Shown here piece by piece: positions 1-8,625 of a stretch of DNA of 64,000 bases (its first letter is position 1; the number at the start of each line of letters is the position of its first letter). Below the pieces are notes generated by a model, which searched no databases, was not told the DNA's origin, and worked only from the letters and a program-made list of their open reading frames with translations. Source of the DNA: Candidatus Enterococcus wittei (GTDB lineage: Bacteria; Bacillota; Bacilli; Lactobacillales; Enterococcaceae); contig NZ_NGMO01000001.1 in the NCBI RefSeq assembly GCF_002140175.1, forward strand, positions 229,686 through 293,685, given 5' to 3'. A program made the position numbers and the translations under genes.

Positions 1-1571
1 GTTTGCTTGTCCAAAATAGTCAAACTTCCATCATTTTCAATATCAATCTGATAATAGTCATTTTCTAAAGAACGATCAGCTACTTCTGCTAATGATTTAT
101 AAGTATCACCAGACAAATCAATGGTATATTGCGTGTAGCCAAAGCTAGGAATTTCATTTGAATGAATCGCGATTTTTGCTTTGAATACTTGTTCAGGTAC
201 GTACATTTTTTTACTAGGATCTAAGATATTGCCCTGATTTAAGATATAAGCCGTCTGATCGACTAGATCTAACAATGTATAATTGATTTCACGGCCTTTT
301 TCATCGTAGATGGCAAATTTTTCTTGTGTCACATAGACTTCTGTCTCAATTACTTCCCTACGTGTCACATCCATTGGATTAAATAGCGTGAAGGTAATCT
401 GTTTCGCTTGATCGTTTTGGATATGAGTCGAGATTTGTCGTAAGGTCAGTTCCACTAGATTCTCTGAAATATCTCGTGCTTGTTTATAGCGCATGTATAC
501 ATCTTCATTCGTTGTATCCGATACACATGAACCGATGGAATCATGAGCAGCATTTTCAAACATTAATTTCCAGATTTCACAAACTGTTTCCACTGGATAT
601 TCAAACCCCAAAGCTTCTGCCATAACCAAAGTAGGTTCCATGATATTCACTAGATAAAATTGGATTTGTGTATTTAATTTCTTCAGATCTGAACGAGAAG
701 AAAAGATAGTTTTATGGATACGCATCAATTTTCCATTGATCAATTCTCCACTGATCTTTTCTAACTCAGGATGACGTTCTTTGACAGAGTGAATATAATT
801 TTCAATAGTTGAGATTTGCAAAACAAACTCATCCTCATATTCTTCATTCATACGCTCAATCAACTCTGGCAGATTTTCACGTGCTGGGGCTTGGTCAAAA
901 CCATTCGGAAAATAGACTTGATTTGTTGTGCTTCTGCCCCATGTGGTCTTGAAAGGTTCTTCTTGTAGAAATGATCTTAAGGCCTCTTCGCCTTCAGGGA
1001 TTGCTCCACCAATATAGTAACCACTGGGAATTTGATACACATTTACGACTGATCCATCTTCTCCTTGCCATTGATATTCTGTGTGTTCGATGTCATCATC
1101 GCTGACCCCACGCCAAAACATCGTATCTTCCATACCAAATTCCTGATAGATTTGCGGCATACTAGCAGCTTGCCCAAAAGAATCTGGAACATATCCCACA
1201 TTCATATATTTCCCAAATTCTTTACATATACGTGTCCCATATAGCAAATTTCGTACGATGCTTTCGCCAGAGATGACTAATTGATCCGTTTGGGTATACC
1301 AAGGTCCAATAATCAGCTTACCCGCTTGAACTAACGATTTGATACGGTCTCGATCTTGTGGACGCCATTGTAAATAATCATCCAACAACGATGCTTGACC
1401 ATCTAACACGAAATGATCATACCCTGGTTTTGTTTCTAGCAATTCGATCACTCGCTTTAAATCATGCATCAAATAAACTTTTGAACGACTTGTCGTAAAA
1501 TACCATTCCCGATCCCAGTGAGTATGTGGGACAACGTGAACTGTTTTTTTCATTTCATTCATTCCAATCAT
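1..1571 (-). CDS. Alpha-mannosidase, GH38 family (3' part missing at window edge)
   Basis: The frame is open from the left edge to an ATG at 1571, giving about 523 N-terminal residues; GH38 enzymes are usually about 850-900 residues, so the C-terminal part lies outside the window. The N-terminus carries the zinc-binding HTHWDREWY signature (about residues 16-24), and PDSFGQ further on contains the presumed catalytic Asp. Family knowledge: these enzymes hydrolyse alpha-mannosides, and E. coli MngB, encoded beside a PTS, acts on phosphorylated mannosylglycerate. The gene follows PTS IIC by 12 nt, so it is probably the last or a late gene of the IIA-IIB-IIC-mannosidase operon and cleaves the imported phospho-sugar in the cytoplasm (no signal peptide). 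ATGs at 1571, 1562 and 1553 are all in frame; the last has a weak GGA about 9 nt upstream. The substrate is inferred. Confidence 0.9.
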   Translation of the reverse strand, partial: MIGMNEMKKTVHVVPHTHWDREWYFTTSRSKVYLMHDLKRVIELLETKPGYDHFVLDGQASLLDDYLQWRPQDRDRIKSLVQAGKLIIGPWYTQTDQLVISGESIVRNLLYGTRICKEFGKYMNVGYVPDSFGQAASMPQIYQEFGMEDTMFWRGVSDDDIEHTEYQWQGEDGSVVNVYQIPSGYYIGGAIPEGEEALRSFLQEEPFKTTWGRSTTNQVYFPNGFDQAPARENLPELIERMNEEYEDEFVLQISTIENYIHSVKERHPELEKISGELINGKLMRIHKTIFSSRSDLKKLNTQIQFYLVNIMEPTLVMAEALGFEYPVETVCEIWKLMFENAAHDSIGSCVSDTTNEDVYMRYKQARDISENLVELTLRQISTHIQNDQAKQITFTLFNPMDVTRREVIETEVYVTQEKFAIYDEKGREINYTLLDLVDQTAYILNQGNILDPSKKMYVPEQVFKAKIAIHSNEIPSFGYTQYTIDLSGDTYKSLAEVADRSLENDYYQIDIENDGSLTILDKQ

Positions 1572-1583
1572 AGATTATTGTGA

Positions 1584-2684
1584 CTAGTTTTCAAATTGAA
1601 TCTCGATATCAATCTCTTCTTCTACCGATGAGTCTGTTTCATCTTTACTAAAATTGACAACGATTGGTGCAATAAACCCAATGAACGCCGCTCCTAAGAA
1701 CAGACCAAGTAAATAAGCCCAACCATTTCCAACAGTGAAAAATCCGTAGATTCCTCCAACTGGTGGCATTTTTTCATACATTCCAAATATTATGCCAAAT
1801 CCAGAAGCAAGTGCGCCTCCAATCATATTGATAGGAACTAATTTCAATGGATTCACTAAAGTAAATGGGATCGCTCCTTCTGTAATACCGATAAAGCCCA
1901 TAATAAAATTATTCCGACCTGCGTCTAATAGCTCTGGATTGAAGCGCTTTTTATGGAAAACTGTGGCTAGTGCATAGCCTAAAGGAACCGCACAGATGGC
2001 AACATTAACAATAATTGCTGGCAAATAAATTTGTTCGGTTAATAAAACATTTCCAGCCATCCATGCCGCTTTATTGATAGGACCACCTAAATCAGAGCCA
2101 ATCATCGCGCCCATGATCACTGCCAATAATAGTTTGTTCACATCGTTTTCGATCATATTTTTGATCCATTCAACCAAACTAGTATTGATCCATGAAAGCG
2201 GCCCGGCAAGTAATGCACCCATTACGATAGCTACTGATAACGTTGCAATCAGAGGTAAGACAACCAATGGCATCACGCCAGAAAATGATTCCGGCAAATG
2301 AATATGATTTTTTGCCCATTTCACCATATAACCTGCTAAAAATCCGGCAATCACAGCGCCTAAGAAACCGGCGTTGGTGCTAGTGGCTACCGCCCCACCG
2401 ATAAAACCTGCACCCAATGCTGCTTTGTCTCCAATTGAGTAAGCAATGAACCCTGCTAATACAGTATTGATTAATCCGATACCGGTCCAACCAACCTGTT
2501 CGATCAAATATAAAGAATGTCTGAAACCCTCTGCATCTGCGTATGGATCTAAACTTGTCAACCCCATACCTAGACCAATCATTTTTGGAATGGCAACGAC
2601 TAATGATGCCCCAATAATTAGTGGTAACACAAAACTGATCCCACTCATTAAATGTCCTTTCACTTTTGATAATTCCCTTTTCAT
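1584..2684 (-). CDS. PTS fructose-family transporter, EIIC component
   Basis: This 366-residue integral membrane protein has about eight to ten hydrophobic segments and fructose-family EIIC landmarks such as GGPINKAAW and EGAIPF. EIIC forms the sugar channel and binding site; phosphate comes from the IIA and IIB proteins encoded just upstream. I start it at the ATG at 2684, which has GTGGGGGATCGTA directly before it; the longer frame begins inside the IIB gene and has no ribosome-binding site. It lies 13 nt after IIB and 12 nt before the alpha-mannosidase. The acidic C-terminal tail (EEEIDIEIQFEN) is short and probably cytoplasmic. Mannoside specificity is inferred from the mannosidase neighbour; the family alone would only say fructose or 2-O-alpha-mannosyl-glycerate-like. 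Confidence 0.92.
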   Translation of the reverse strand: MKRELSKVKGHLMSGISFVLPLIIGASLVVAIPKMIGLGMGLTSLDPYADAEGFRHSLYLIEQVGWTGIGLINTVLAGFIAYSIGDKAALGAGFIGGAVATSTNAGFLGAVIAGFLAGYMVKWAKNHIHLPESFSGVMPLVVLPLIATLSVAIVMGALLAGPLSWINTSLVEWIKNMIENDVNKLLLAVIMGAMIGSDLGGPINKAAWMAGNVLLTEQIYLPAIIVNVAICAVPLGYALATVFHKKRFNPELLDAGRNNFIMGFIGITEGAIPFTLVNPLKLVPINMIGGALASGFGIIFGMYEKMPPVGGIYGFFTVGNGWAYLLGLFLGAAFIGFIAPIVVNFSKDETDSSVEEEIDIEIQFEN

Positions 2685-2697
2685 TACGATCCCCCAC

Positions 2698-3021
2698 TTA
2701 ATTTTTATTTTGTTGTTCCACTGCCTGTACACATTTTTTCAATACTGCCTCAGGTGCTTTGATACATGTATTGATATTGACACGTATTTGTGGCTTACCC
2801 TCAAAACGTTCTAAACCCATGACTTTTTGATCTGTTGCTAGTAAAACAAAATCTGCTGTTTCTGCTTCTGCTTGGGAGATTTTATTGACTTGTCCCAGTG
2901 CTCCTTGTTGCTCGATTTTCACCTCATATCCTAATGATTTACCCGCTTTTTCTAAGGCCTTTGCGGCAATTGGTGTATGAGCTAATCCTGCGGGACAAGC
3001 TGAGATTCCTACGATTTTCAT
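2698..3021 (-). CDS. PTS fructose-family transporter, EIIB component
   Basis: This 107-residue protein starts with MKIVGISACPAGLAHT, the fructose-type IIB active site; Cys9 is the phosphorylated residue that takes phosphate from IIA and passes it to the incoming sugar. Its length is right for a free-standing IIB domain. The start overlaps the IIA stop by 4 nt (ATGA type), indicating translational coupling. In enteric bacteria the corresponding domains are usually fused into one IIABC polypeptide; here they are three genes. Confidence 0.93.
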   Translation of the reverse strand: MKIVGISACPAGLAHTPIAAKALEKAGKSLGYEVKIEQQGALGQVNKISQAEAETADFVLLATDQKVMGLERFEGKPQIRVNINTCIKAPEAVLKKCVQAVEQQNKN

Positions 3022-3482
3022 TCTACTTCCACTCCATTCATTGCTTGTTCGATAACATCTGCTAATTCTTGTTCATTCATGCTATTTGAAACCTTTTGTT
3101 TGAAATGATCTTCCATCAGTGCGGTCGCAAGTTTGCTTAGCATTTCTATATGCTTGGTTCCTTGTTCTGCTATTGGTACCAATAAAGCAAATATGTGCTT
3201 TACTCCTTGTTCATCGAATGTTTCCCAATCAAAAAGTACGGATTCATTTCGAACATAGAACACTGTGACTTGGTTAACTGCAGACGACTTTGCATGAGGA
3301 ATCGCAAAACCATCTTGAAGACCTGTCATCCCTTCTTCTTCACGAGCGATAAAATCAGTGAACAGCGCTCTAGAATCTGTTGATACACCAATTCGCTCAG
3401 CATGGTCAGCAATAATAGAAAGTAATTCTTTTTTTTCTTTTGCGTGACAATTTAATAAAATATTGTCTAATGTAAATTCCAT
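3018..3482 (-). CDS. PTS fructose/mannitol-family EIIA component
   Basis: This 154-residue cytoplasmic protein has the IIA(Fru/Mtl) fold signature with the phosphorylated histidine in GFAIPHAK (His63). It takes phosphate from HPr and donates it to the IIB encoded next. It is the first gene of the operon; AAAGGAGGTTGACTC just before the ATG is a strong ribosome-binding site. The 198-bp gap upstream is shared with the divergent PRD regulator and holds two promoters, two matching operator-like inverted repeats and a possible cre site. Confidence 0.93.
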   Translation of the reverse strand: MEFTLDNILLNCHAKEKKELLSIIADHAERIGVSTDSRALFTDFIAREEEGMTGLQDGFAIPHAKSSAVNQVTVFYVRNESVLFDWETFDEQGVKHIFALLVPIAEQGTKHIEMLSKLATALMEDHFKQKVSNSMNEQELADVIEQAMNGVEVE

Positions 3483-3510
3483 GAGTCAACCTCCTTTCAA
3501 CTACACTTGC

Positions 3511-3539
3511 ATCATAAACTTTCACCAAACCTAAGTAAA
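3511..3539 (-). promoter_or_regulatory. Promoter of the PTS/mannosidase operon
   Basis: Read on the minus strand: -35 TTTACT (3539-3534), 17-nt spacer, -10 TATGAT (3516-3511), about 30 nt before the IIA start. The -35 is poor, as expected for an activated promoter. An inverted repeat begins 9 bp upstream of it. Confidence 0.6.
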
Positions 3540-3548
3540 CCCTTTCAT

Positions 3549-3567
3549 TTTCCAAAACATTTGGAAA
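3549..3567. promoter_or_regulatory. Operator-like inverted repeat, copy 1 (TTTCC-N9-GGAAA)
   Basis: TTTCCAAAACATTTGGAAA contains perfect 8-bp arms around a 3-bp centre. It lies 9 bp upstream of the -35 of the minus-strand PTS promoter, a typical activator position. The likely ligand is the divergently encoded PRD regulator (inference). Confidence 0.6.
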
Positions 3568-3587
3568 CCAAGAACACTTTTTCTTTA

Positions 3588-3600
3588 CTAAAGCGTTTCC
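3588..3600. promoter_or_regulatory. Possible cre (CcpA) site
   Basis: CTAAAGCGTTTCC matches 10 of 13 positions of the TGAAAGCGTTTCA-type catabolite-responsive element. It overlaps operator copy 2 by 5 bp, so CcpA binding could block the activator. This is a sequence match only. Confidence 0.4.
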
Positions 3601-3614
3601 TTTTCTTTTGGAAA
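3596..3614. promoter_or_regulatory. Operator-like inverted repeat, copy 2 (TTTCC-N9-GGAAA)
   Basis: TTTCCTTTTCTTTTGGAAA has the same 5-bp arms and the same 9-bp spacing as copy 1, centred 47 bp away. It sits 9 bp upstream of the plus-strand -35, mirroring the placement of copy 1. Confidence 0.55.
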
Positions 3615-3623
3615 AAATCTGTT

Positions 3624-3652
3624 TTGACTGGATGAAACCTTATAGCTTAGAA
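3624..3652 (+). promoter_or_regulatory. Promoter of the PRD regulator gene
   Basis: -35 TTGACT (3624-3629), 17-nt spacer, -10 TTAGAA (3647-3652), 28 nt before the regulator start. The -10 is weak. Operator copy 2 lies 9 bp upstream, suggesting autoregulation. Confidence 0.5.
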
Positions 3653-3680
3653 TAAGGGATGATGAAAGGAGACTGATGTT

Positions 3681-5627
3681 ATGCCAAATTTAGCTTACCA
3701 AAGACTTGATGATATCGTTGAGTATCTCTTGTTGCACCCTCATCATCCTGTTCCTTTAAAACAGTTCGTTCAGCAATTACAAGTATCCGACCGAACGATC
3801 CGTAACGATATTTTGTCTATCAACGAAACGATCAGTCAAAGGCACGCAACTGTGAAACTACATAGAGGAAAAGGTTATCAGCTTGTATACTCAGATAAGC
3901 ATTGCTTCCTCGAATGGTGGCAAAATGAAAAAAGAATTTCCGCTTCTTCTTTGGTAACTATGGAAAATCGTCAAGATTATTTAGTTTATTTACTATTGAC
4001 CCAATCAAAGCCTTTCTCCTTGGAACATTTATTAGACACTTTATTTATTAGCAAGAACACATTCTATTCTTATCTAAAAACAGTCAAAGAATTATTCGAA
4101 CCTTTCCATTTAAAAATTTATAACCGTCCAAACATCGGGTTTGAGTTATTGGGAATGGAATTCAACAAAAGACAAGCCATTATGGATTTGCTGATACGCA
4201 AGGATTTGGAAAATTATATTTTAAACTTTTCTGAAATGGAATATCAATTGTTTCAAATAATCGATTTGGAAAAACTACAGAAAATGGAGATAGAGGAACT
4301 TCAGATCTTAGAGTTATTCGAATCGGACTATTATCATAAAAATCTACTGTCTAGTTTGGCCTTAACGATTACGCGAATCAAGCAAAATCATACACTGAAG
4401 TCTGTACCTGTGAAAGTTCCAAAAATAAAAGAAAGAGTGAAACTAGCATTTGATCAACTGTTGGAACAGTTGGAAAAAGAATTTGCCGTTATATTTTCTG
4501 AATCAGAAAAAGAATATCTTTATTTCCATCTTTTAACAAACTTTCCAAGACTCGCAGATACTAATGAAAATTCCCTTGCTACACAAAAAACGGCTCGAGA
4601 AATCGTATATGATCTACTTTATAATATTCAAAAGTCTACTGCATATAATTGGACCACAGATGGAACGTTGAAAAAAGATCTGATTGCCCATATCGAAGCT
4701 TTCATAGGACTTGAACTATACAACAACAACCGAGGGAATCCATTGTTAGAAACAATAAAGAACTCTTTCCCGTTAGCTTATGATTTAAGTCTGATCAATT
4801 TAGAAATGATCGGAAAAAAATATGGATTTTATTTTTCCGAAAATGAAATCGGCTACATTGCTTTGCATTTAGCAGGTGCTATTGAGCGAAATGAACCGTC
4901 TTCTCTTGTGAAAATGAGGGTGGCAGTTGTTTGCGGAAGTGGAATGACCATGAGTAAGCTGATTTCGTTGAAGTTAGAAAAAAAATATGGTGATTTCATG
5001 ACGATTATTGGGAACTATTCTTGTCTTGAACTAACAAAAAATGTGCCAAAAGATATTGATCTCATTATTTCTACAGTACCGCTGACTGAATTGGCTATCC
5101 CTACACAAATCATCGAGATCAATAATTTAGATCGGGATTTGAATGAGCTAAACCGTTATTTTTCAAAAGATCAGCTTTCAGATAATTACTTAAACAAACT
5201 GTTTTCAGCTGCCCATTTCCATCGTTTTGATGGCTCTGTAACTAAAGACCACGTTTTAAAGATGATGACTGATAAGCTTGTTGAAACAAACCACGTGGGC
5301 ACTGACTATCTGGCCAGTGTCTTGGAACGAGAAAAAATCGAAACAACGAATATTAGTTCCTCCATTGCCATTCCTCATCCAATGGCATTGATTTCAAAGA
5401 AAACAGTAATTTCAATTGGTATCATCCCAGAAGGCGTATATTGGAATGATACCGAAAAAATCCAATTTGTGTTCCTATTCGCCATTCGTAAAAAAGATTA
5501 TGAAGAAACTGAAACAGTCTATGACTTGCTCCTATCTTTTTTAGATGATAGCGAAAGCCAAAATTGTCTGATTAAAAATCCATCATTTACGAACTTCCTT
5601 AGAGTGATGAAAGGATTGAGCATATAA
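3681..5627 (+). CDS. PRD-containing transcriptional activator (MtlR/LicR type) with EIIB- and EIIA-like domains
   Basis: This 648-residue protein has an N-terminal winged helix (about 5-65, LKQFVQQLQVSDRTIRNDI), two PTS-regulation domains (about 180-285 and 290-400), an EIIB-like domain with a Cys in AVVCGSGMT (about 412-490) and an EIIA-like domain with IPHP (His near 566). This is the layout of DNA-binding PTS activators such as MtlR, LicR and ManR rather than of RNA-binding antiterminators. Phosphorylation of the PRD histidines by HPr and of the IIB/IIA-like domains by the cognate PTS would couple activity to substrate. It is divergent from the PTS operon and has a good AAAGGAG site. The two identical-format operators between the genes fit direct control of both promoters (inference). 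Confidence 0.93.
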   Translation: MPNLAYQRLDDIVEYLLLHPHHPVPLKQFVQQLQVSDRTIRNDILSINETISQRHATVKLHRGKGYQLVYSDKHCFLEWWQNEKRISASSLVTMENRQDYLVYLLLTQSKPFSLEHLLDTLFISKNTFYSYLKTVKELFEPFHLKIYNRPNIGFELLGMEFNKRQAIMDLLIRKDLENYILNFSEMEYQLFQIIDLEKLQKMEIEELQILELFESDYYHKNLLSSLALTITRIKQNHTLKSVPVKVPKIKERVKLAFDQLLEQLEKEFAVIFSESEKEYLYFHLLTNFPRLADTNENSLATQKTAREIVYDLLYNIQKSTAYNWTTDGTLKKDLIAHIEAFIGLELYNNNRGNPLLETIKNSFPLAYDLSLINLEMIGKKYGFYFSENEIGYIALHLAGAIERNEPSSLVKMRVAVVCGSGMTMSKLISLKLEKKYGDFMTIIGNYSCLELTKNVPKDIDLIISTVPLTELAIPTQIIEINNLDRDLNELNRYFSKDQLSDNYLNKLFSAAHFHRFDGSVTKDHVLKMMTDKLVETNHVGTDYLASVLEREKIETTNISSSIAIPHPMALISKKTVISIGIIPEGVYWNDTEKIQFVFLFAIRKKDYEETETVYDLLLSFLDDSESQNCLIKNPSFTNFLRVMKGLSI

Positions 5628-5817
5628 AATAAATGCATAAAAATCCGCGAATAGACTTGGTTTCTCATCTTTAAAATGAACATAATACATCAATAAACTA
5701 AAATCATGATAATGAAAAATATGTCATGAAAGGTTATTTTCTATTCAACTTATCATACTTTTCTCGCTACGATCACCTAGAGAACTAGCAGCAATTCATT
5801 CATTGATAAGCCAAACA

Positions 5818-5873
5818 AATAAGCCTAAGAATCAAAAATAGACAAACTATTTTTCAGATTCTTAGGCTTATTT
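5818..5873. terminator. Bidirectional hairpin between the PRD regulator and nth
   Basis: AATAAGCCTAAGAATC pairs with GATTCTTAGGCTTATTT, with a further AAAAATAG/CTATTTTT inner stem, so the T-run works in both directions for the convergent genes. It belongs to a family of similar hairpins in this window (17242, 33125, 63132). The remaining bases of the 5628-5934 gap show nothing I can assign. Confidence 0.8.
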
Positions 5874-5934
5874 ATTGAAAGTTCAAAAAGATGGATACTT
5901 TTAGTAAAGAAAGTACTTTCGAAAAAAGACGTCT

Positions 5935-6603
5935 TTATTTTTTGAGGACCTTCGTTGTTGGATTCTTCATCCGATTCTTTCCTTCTTGACACATCGTCAA
6001 TAATGGACAGACCTCACAACGAGGACTTCTAGCTGTACAATGATACCGGCCAAAGAAAATCAAGGTATGATGTGTTTTGACCCACAGTTCTTCCGGTACC
6101 TTTTTCATCAAGGTCTGTTCTACTTCTAGGACAGATGCATCTAACTTACAAATTCTTAATCGCTTACTAACTCTTTCCACATGGGTATCTACAGCAATCG
6201 CCGGAATCCCAAAGGCATCTCCAAGCACGACATTGGCTGTCTTTCTACCTACCCCGGGAAGGGAAACAAGTTCTTCTCTTGTACGAGGTACTTGTCCGTC
6301 AAAACGATCAAGTAATTGTTGAGCACATGCTTTAATGTTCTTCGTTTTATTCCGATATAATCCGATAGTTTTAATCTTAGAAATGATTTCTTCTACTGAA
6401 GCATTTGCTAAGTCTTGAGGTGTTGGGAAAGCTGCAAATAAAGCTGGTGTGGCTTTGTTAACTGAAACATCCGTAGCTTGTGCGCTTAAGATGACCGCAA
6501 TCAATAATTCATATGGATTTTTATGTTGAAGTTCCCCATGTGCTTCAGGAAACATCTCATACATTTTTTCAATGGCTTCCATCGTTCGTTGTTTACTTAA
6601 CAT
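5935..6603 (-). CDS. nth: Endonuclease III (DNA glycosylase/AP lyase)
   Basis: This 222-residue enzyme excises oxidised pyrimidines and cuts at the abasic site in base excision repair. The helix-hairpin-helix reads LPGVGRKTA with the catalytic lysine, the catalytic Asp lies in VDTHVERV, and a C-x6-C-x2-C-x5-C [4Fe-4S] motif is present near the C-terminus (CTARSPRCEVCPLLTMC). The gene begins 1 nt after the dnaD stop, so the two form an operon, the same dnaD-nth order as in Bacillus. Confidence 0.97.
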   Translation of the reverse strand: MLSKQRTMEAIEKMYEMFPEAHGELQHKNPYELLIAVILSAQATDVSVNKATPALFAAFPTPQDLANASVEEIISKIKTIGLYRNKTKNIKACAQQLLDRFDGQVPRTREELVSLPGVGRKTANVVLGDAFGIPAIAVDTHVERVSKRLRICKLDASVLEVEQTLMKKVPEELWVKTHHTLIFFGRYHCTARSPRCEVCPLLTMCQEGKNRMKNPTTKVLKK

Positions 6604-6604
6604 A

Positions 6605-7309
6605 TTACTCCCATTCTTCCAACCAATTTTTCAAAGAAACTTTTGGAAGTTCCTCTTGTTCTTCTGGTTGATCTATTTCTTTTTGAAGTAGTTGTTGCTT
6701 TCTGCGTTTTTGTTCCTCTTCCACTTGTTGCTTGGTTTTCAGATTCTTCCGTTCCCATGACAACAAAATACGATCAATGTAATTAAAACTATAAGCTTGA
6801 TTTAAAACTGCTTCTCGCAAGGCTAATTTTAGTATTTCAGGATGATAATGATCTTCTTCCAACCATTGACCAATACGCTGAAACTCGATCGAAGAAAGCG
6901 GACGACCAAATTCTTGCTCAAATAACTGATAGACAGATTGAGTCACTTTCTCTTGTATTTGTTCCGCTTTATTTTGTGCTTGTTTACTCATTAGTTTATC
7001 CAGATAATCATAAACCGGTGTTAGATCATAGCGATCCACTTTTCGGCCATCTATCACCGTCGTTTCTATCGTAATAAACTGACCACTGACTAGACGGTTC
7101 AAAATTTGGAATACATCTTCTTGCTTCACCCCCATATTTTGGGCAATCATATTCAGATCAGGAAAGGAATCTCCTTGTGATTGTGCCATATGAAGCTGTA
7201 AAATAAATAAAAACTCTTCAGATTCGAGTCCAATGTGATGATAGTTTTTCAGCAAAAGATTAGATATAATCGTTTGCCCTGCTTTTAAATAATTTTCTAA
7301 ATTCAACAT
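6605..7309 (-). CDS. dnaD: DNA replication initiation protein DnaD
   Basis: This 234-residue protein has an N-terminal winged-helix oligomerisation domain (LNLENYLKAGQTIISNLLL onward) and a C-terminal DnaB2/DnaD domain (FEQEFGRPLSSIEFQRIGQWL through YIDRILLSWERKNLKT) that binds DNA and helps load the replicative helicase. I use the ATG at 7309, preceded by GCGGGGGAAAAGA; the frame runs 17 codons further upstream without a ribosome-binding site. The last 40 residues are Gln/Glu/Lys-rich. It is followed by nth after 1 nt. Confidence 0.95.
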   Translation of the reverse strand: MLNLENYLKAGQTIISNLLLKNYHHIGLESEEFLFILQLHMAQSQGDSFPDLNMIAQNMGVKQEDVFQILNRLVSGQFITIETTVIDGRKVDRYDLTPVYDYLDKLMSKQAQNKAEQIQEKVTQSVYQLFEQEFGRPLSSIEFQRIGQWLEEDHYHPEILKLALREAVLNQAYSFNYIDRILLSWERKNLKTKQQVEEEQKRRKQQLLQKEIDQPEEQEELPKVSLKNWLEEWE

Positions 7310-7692
7310 TCTTTTCCCCCGCTTTGATTTTAGTATACGTAAAAATAGTAGAGTAAGCAAGGTAGGATCATTTGATTATTAAATTGTAAATATATTGAGT
7401 TTATGATTCACTTTTCAACTTTTCGGAATAAATAAATATTCGAACTGAAAAAATTTTACTTACAATTCTTGGTTTTATCATACGATTCATGCTTTCTCAT
7501 ATCGAGCTGTCCTTAACAACTATCGTATAAATAAAAAATAATCGTAAGCAGAACAATCGTCGTGAATAACACCTTTTTAATCAGCAGAATATTTATACCA
7601 TTGATTAATTTAATTCCTTTTTACAAATGAGCTAGACAGCCATTATTGTAATTATATTTACAAACAATTGATTGTTTCCTAAAAAGAATAGA

Positions 7693-7862
7693 GGCTGGGA
7701 CAGAAGTGGTTAACTCCGAGAAATAAGAAGAAATTCGCGAAAATTGCTTTTTACATTTTTGTGAATTTCTTCTTATTGTCGAGGGAGTTGCTTCTGATTC
7801 CGTCGTTTATACGTATTTAGAGCATGAAACAAGAGTAAATAATACTTTTGTCCCATGCTCTT
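7693..7862 (+). repeat. ~170-bp double-hairpin interspersed repeat, copy A
   Basis: The element starts GGCTGGGACAGAAGTGG and contains a long hairpin whose roughly 35-bp arms start AACTCCGAGAAATAAGAAG and end TTATTGTCGAGGGAGTT, then a second hairpin (AGAGCATG...CATGCTCTT). Copies B (12675-12845, inverted) and C (48625-48791) are closely similar along their full length. It has no coding capacity; it may be a small non-autonomous mobile element or a bidirectional terminator. Confidence 0.85.
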
Positions 7863-7986
7863 CTCATCACATCAAAATTGATTTTACAAAAAAGAAATCC
7901 CTAACAGGACAATAAAATTCTTTTTCTAATAATTGAGTCTTCTCTAAAAATGTTCATTGTTGACTAACCGCTATAGTGTTTTTTCA

Positions 7987-8075
7987 ACTAGAGAATCATT
8001 TGAATCTAATCCTAAAAAATGAGCAACCATGAGAAAATGTGTCGGATACTCTCTTTAGATTCAAAATCATCTAGA
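7987..8075. repeat. Imperfect long inverted repeat
   Basis: An arm of about 22 bp at 7988-8009 (CTAGAGAATCATTTGAATCTAA) pairs imperfectly with 8055-8075 (TTAGATTCAAAATCATCTAG) around a 45-nt loop. It lies in the gene-free interval and has no T-run, so it is not an obvious terminator. Confidence 0.5.
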
Positions 8076-8179
8076 CTAGCAAAGGGATAAAATACTCATA
8101 GATTCGTTATTTGAAGGTTGCGTATGCTTAAACTACATAGAGGAAATCATGATGAAAAAGGACGACTCAAAAATAAAAA

Positions 8180-8217
8180 AAGAACAGAAAAAAGATTTCT
8201 CTTTCTGTTCCTCAAGT
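8180..8217 (-). terminator. Rho-independent terminator downstream of the small acidic protein gene
   Basis: On the minus strand GAACAGAAAGAGA pairs across ATC with TCTTTTTTCTGTTC and is followed by a T-run. It lies about 120 nt past the stop at 8338. Confidence 0.7.
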
Positions 8218-8337
8218 ATTGTGTGGTTTCGCTTCACCACTATCATTGACAAAAAGCCATATTACTTGTCTGTTATAAGACAATATAAATCACCAGACGG
8301 CTTTCTTAGTTCACCTAAACGGTCAATGCAAATTCCC

Positions 8338-8625
8338 TTATTCCTCTTCTTCTGTTCTTAGCACATATGGTTGACCTTCATATGTGTACTCTGTATTCAA
8401 TGTACCATCATTTTCATCCGTATAAATTCGACGGCTGAAAGGAAAGCGATGGCTTGTACCATCTTTTGCATCTTCCGCGGCTAGCACAAACTCGTCTGCT
8501 TGCGTTTCATTTAATTGGTTGATGACTTGATCAGCTAACTGATCAATATCGACTGTTTCCGATACAGCTACTTCTTGATAATCTTCTAAGAAAGCGTCTT
8601 GTTGTACAAAATATTCTTTTTCCAT
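8338..8625 (-). CDS. Small acidic protein of unknown function
   Basis: This 95-residue protein is strongly acidic and ends in EEEE. I do not recognise a family. It has no membrane segment and no signal peptide, so it is probably cytoplasmic; the first half is likely helical and the second half, with FPFSRRIYTDENDGTLNTEYTYEG, looks like beta strands. The start at 8625 follows GAGGAGGATTAAA, a very strong ribosome-binding site, and a terminator lies downstream; these two signals are the main support that it is expressed. It is monocistronic, with gene-poor DNA on both sides. Confidence 0.75.
   Translation of the reverse strand: MEKEYFVQQDAFLEDYQEVAVSETVDIDQLADQVINQLNETQADEFVLAAEDAKDGTSHRFPFSRRIYTDENDGTLNTEYTYEGQPYVLRTEEEE

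Larger units (their letters stand above)
7310..8337. other. Gene-free interval of about 1 kb
   Basis: No convincing coding region is visible. The interval holds repeat element copy A (7693-7862), a long imperfect inverted repeat (7987-8075) and a terminator for the small gene at 8338 (8180-8217). The first 380 bases are A+T-rich and otherwise featureless apart from the dnaD upstream region. Confidence 0.6.

Noticed and set aside
8149..8361. 70-codon open frame on the plus strand
   Set aside because: It runs through a minus-strand terminator and into the 3' end of the acidic protein gene; its composition is not protein-like despite a fair ribosome-binding site.
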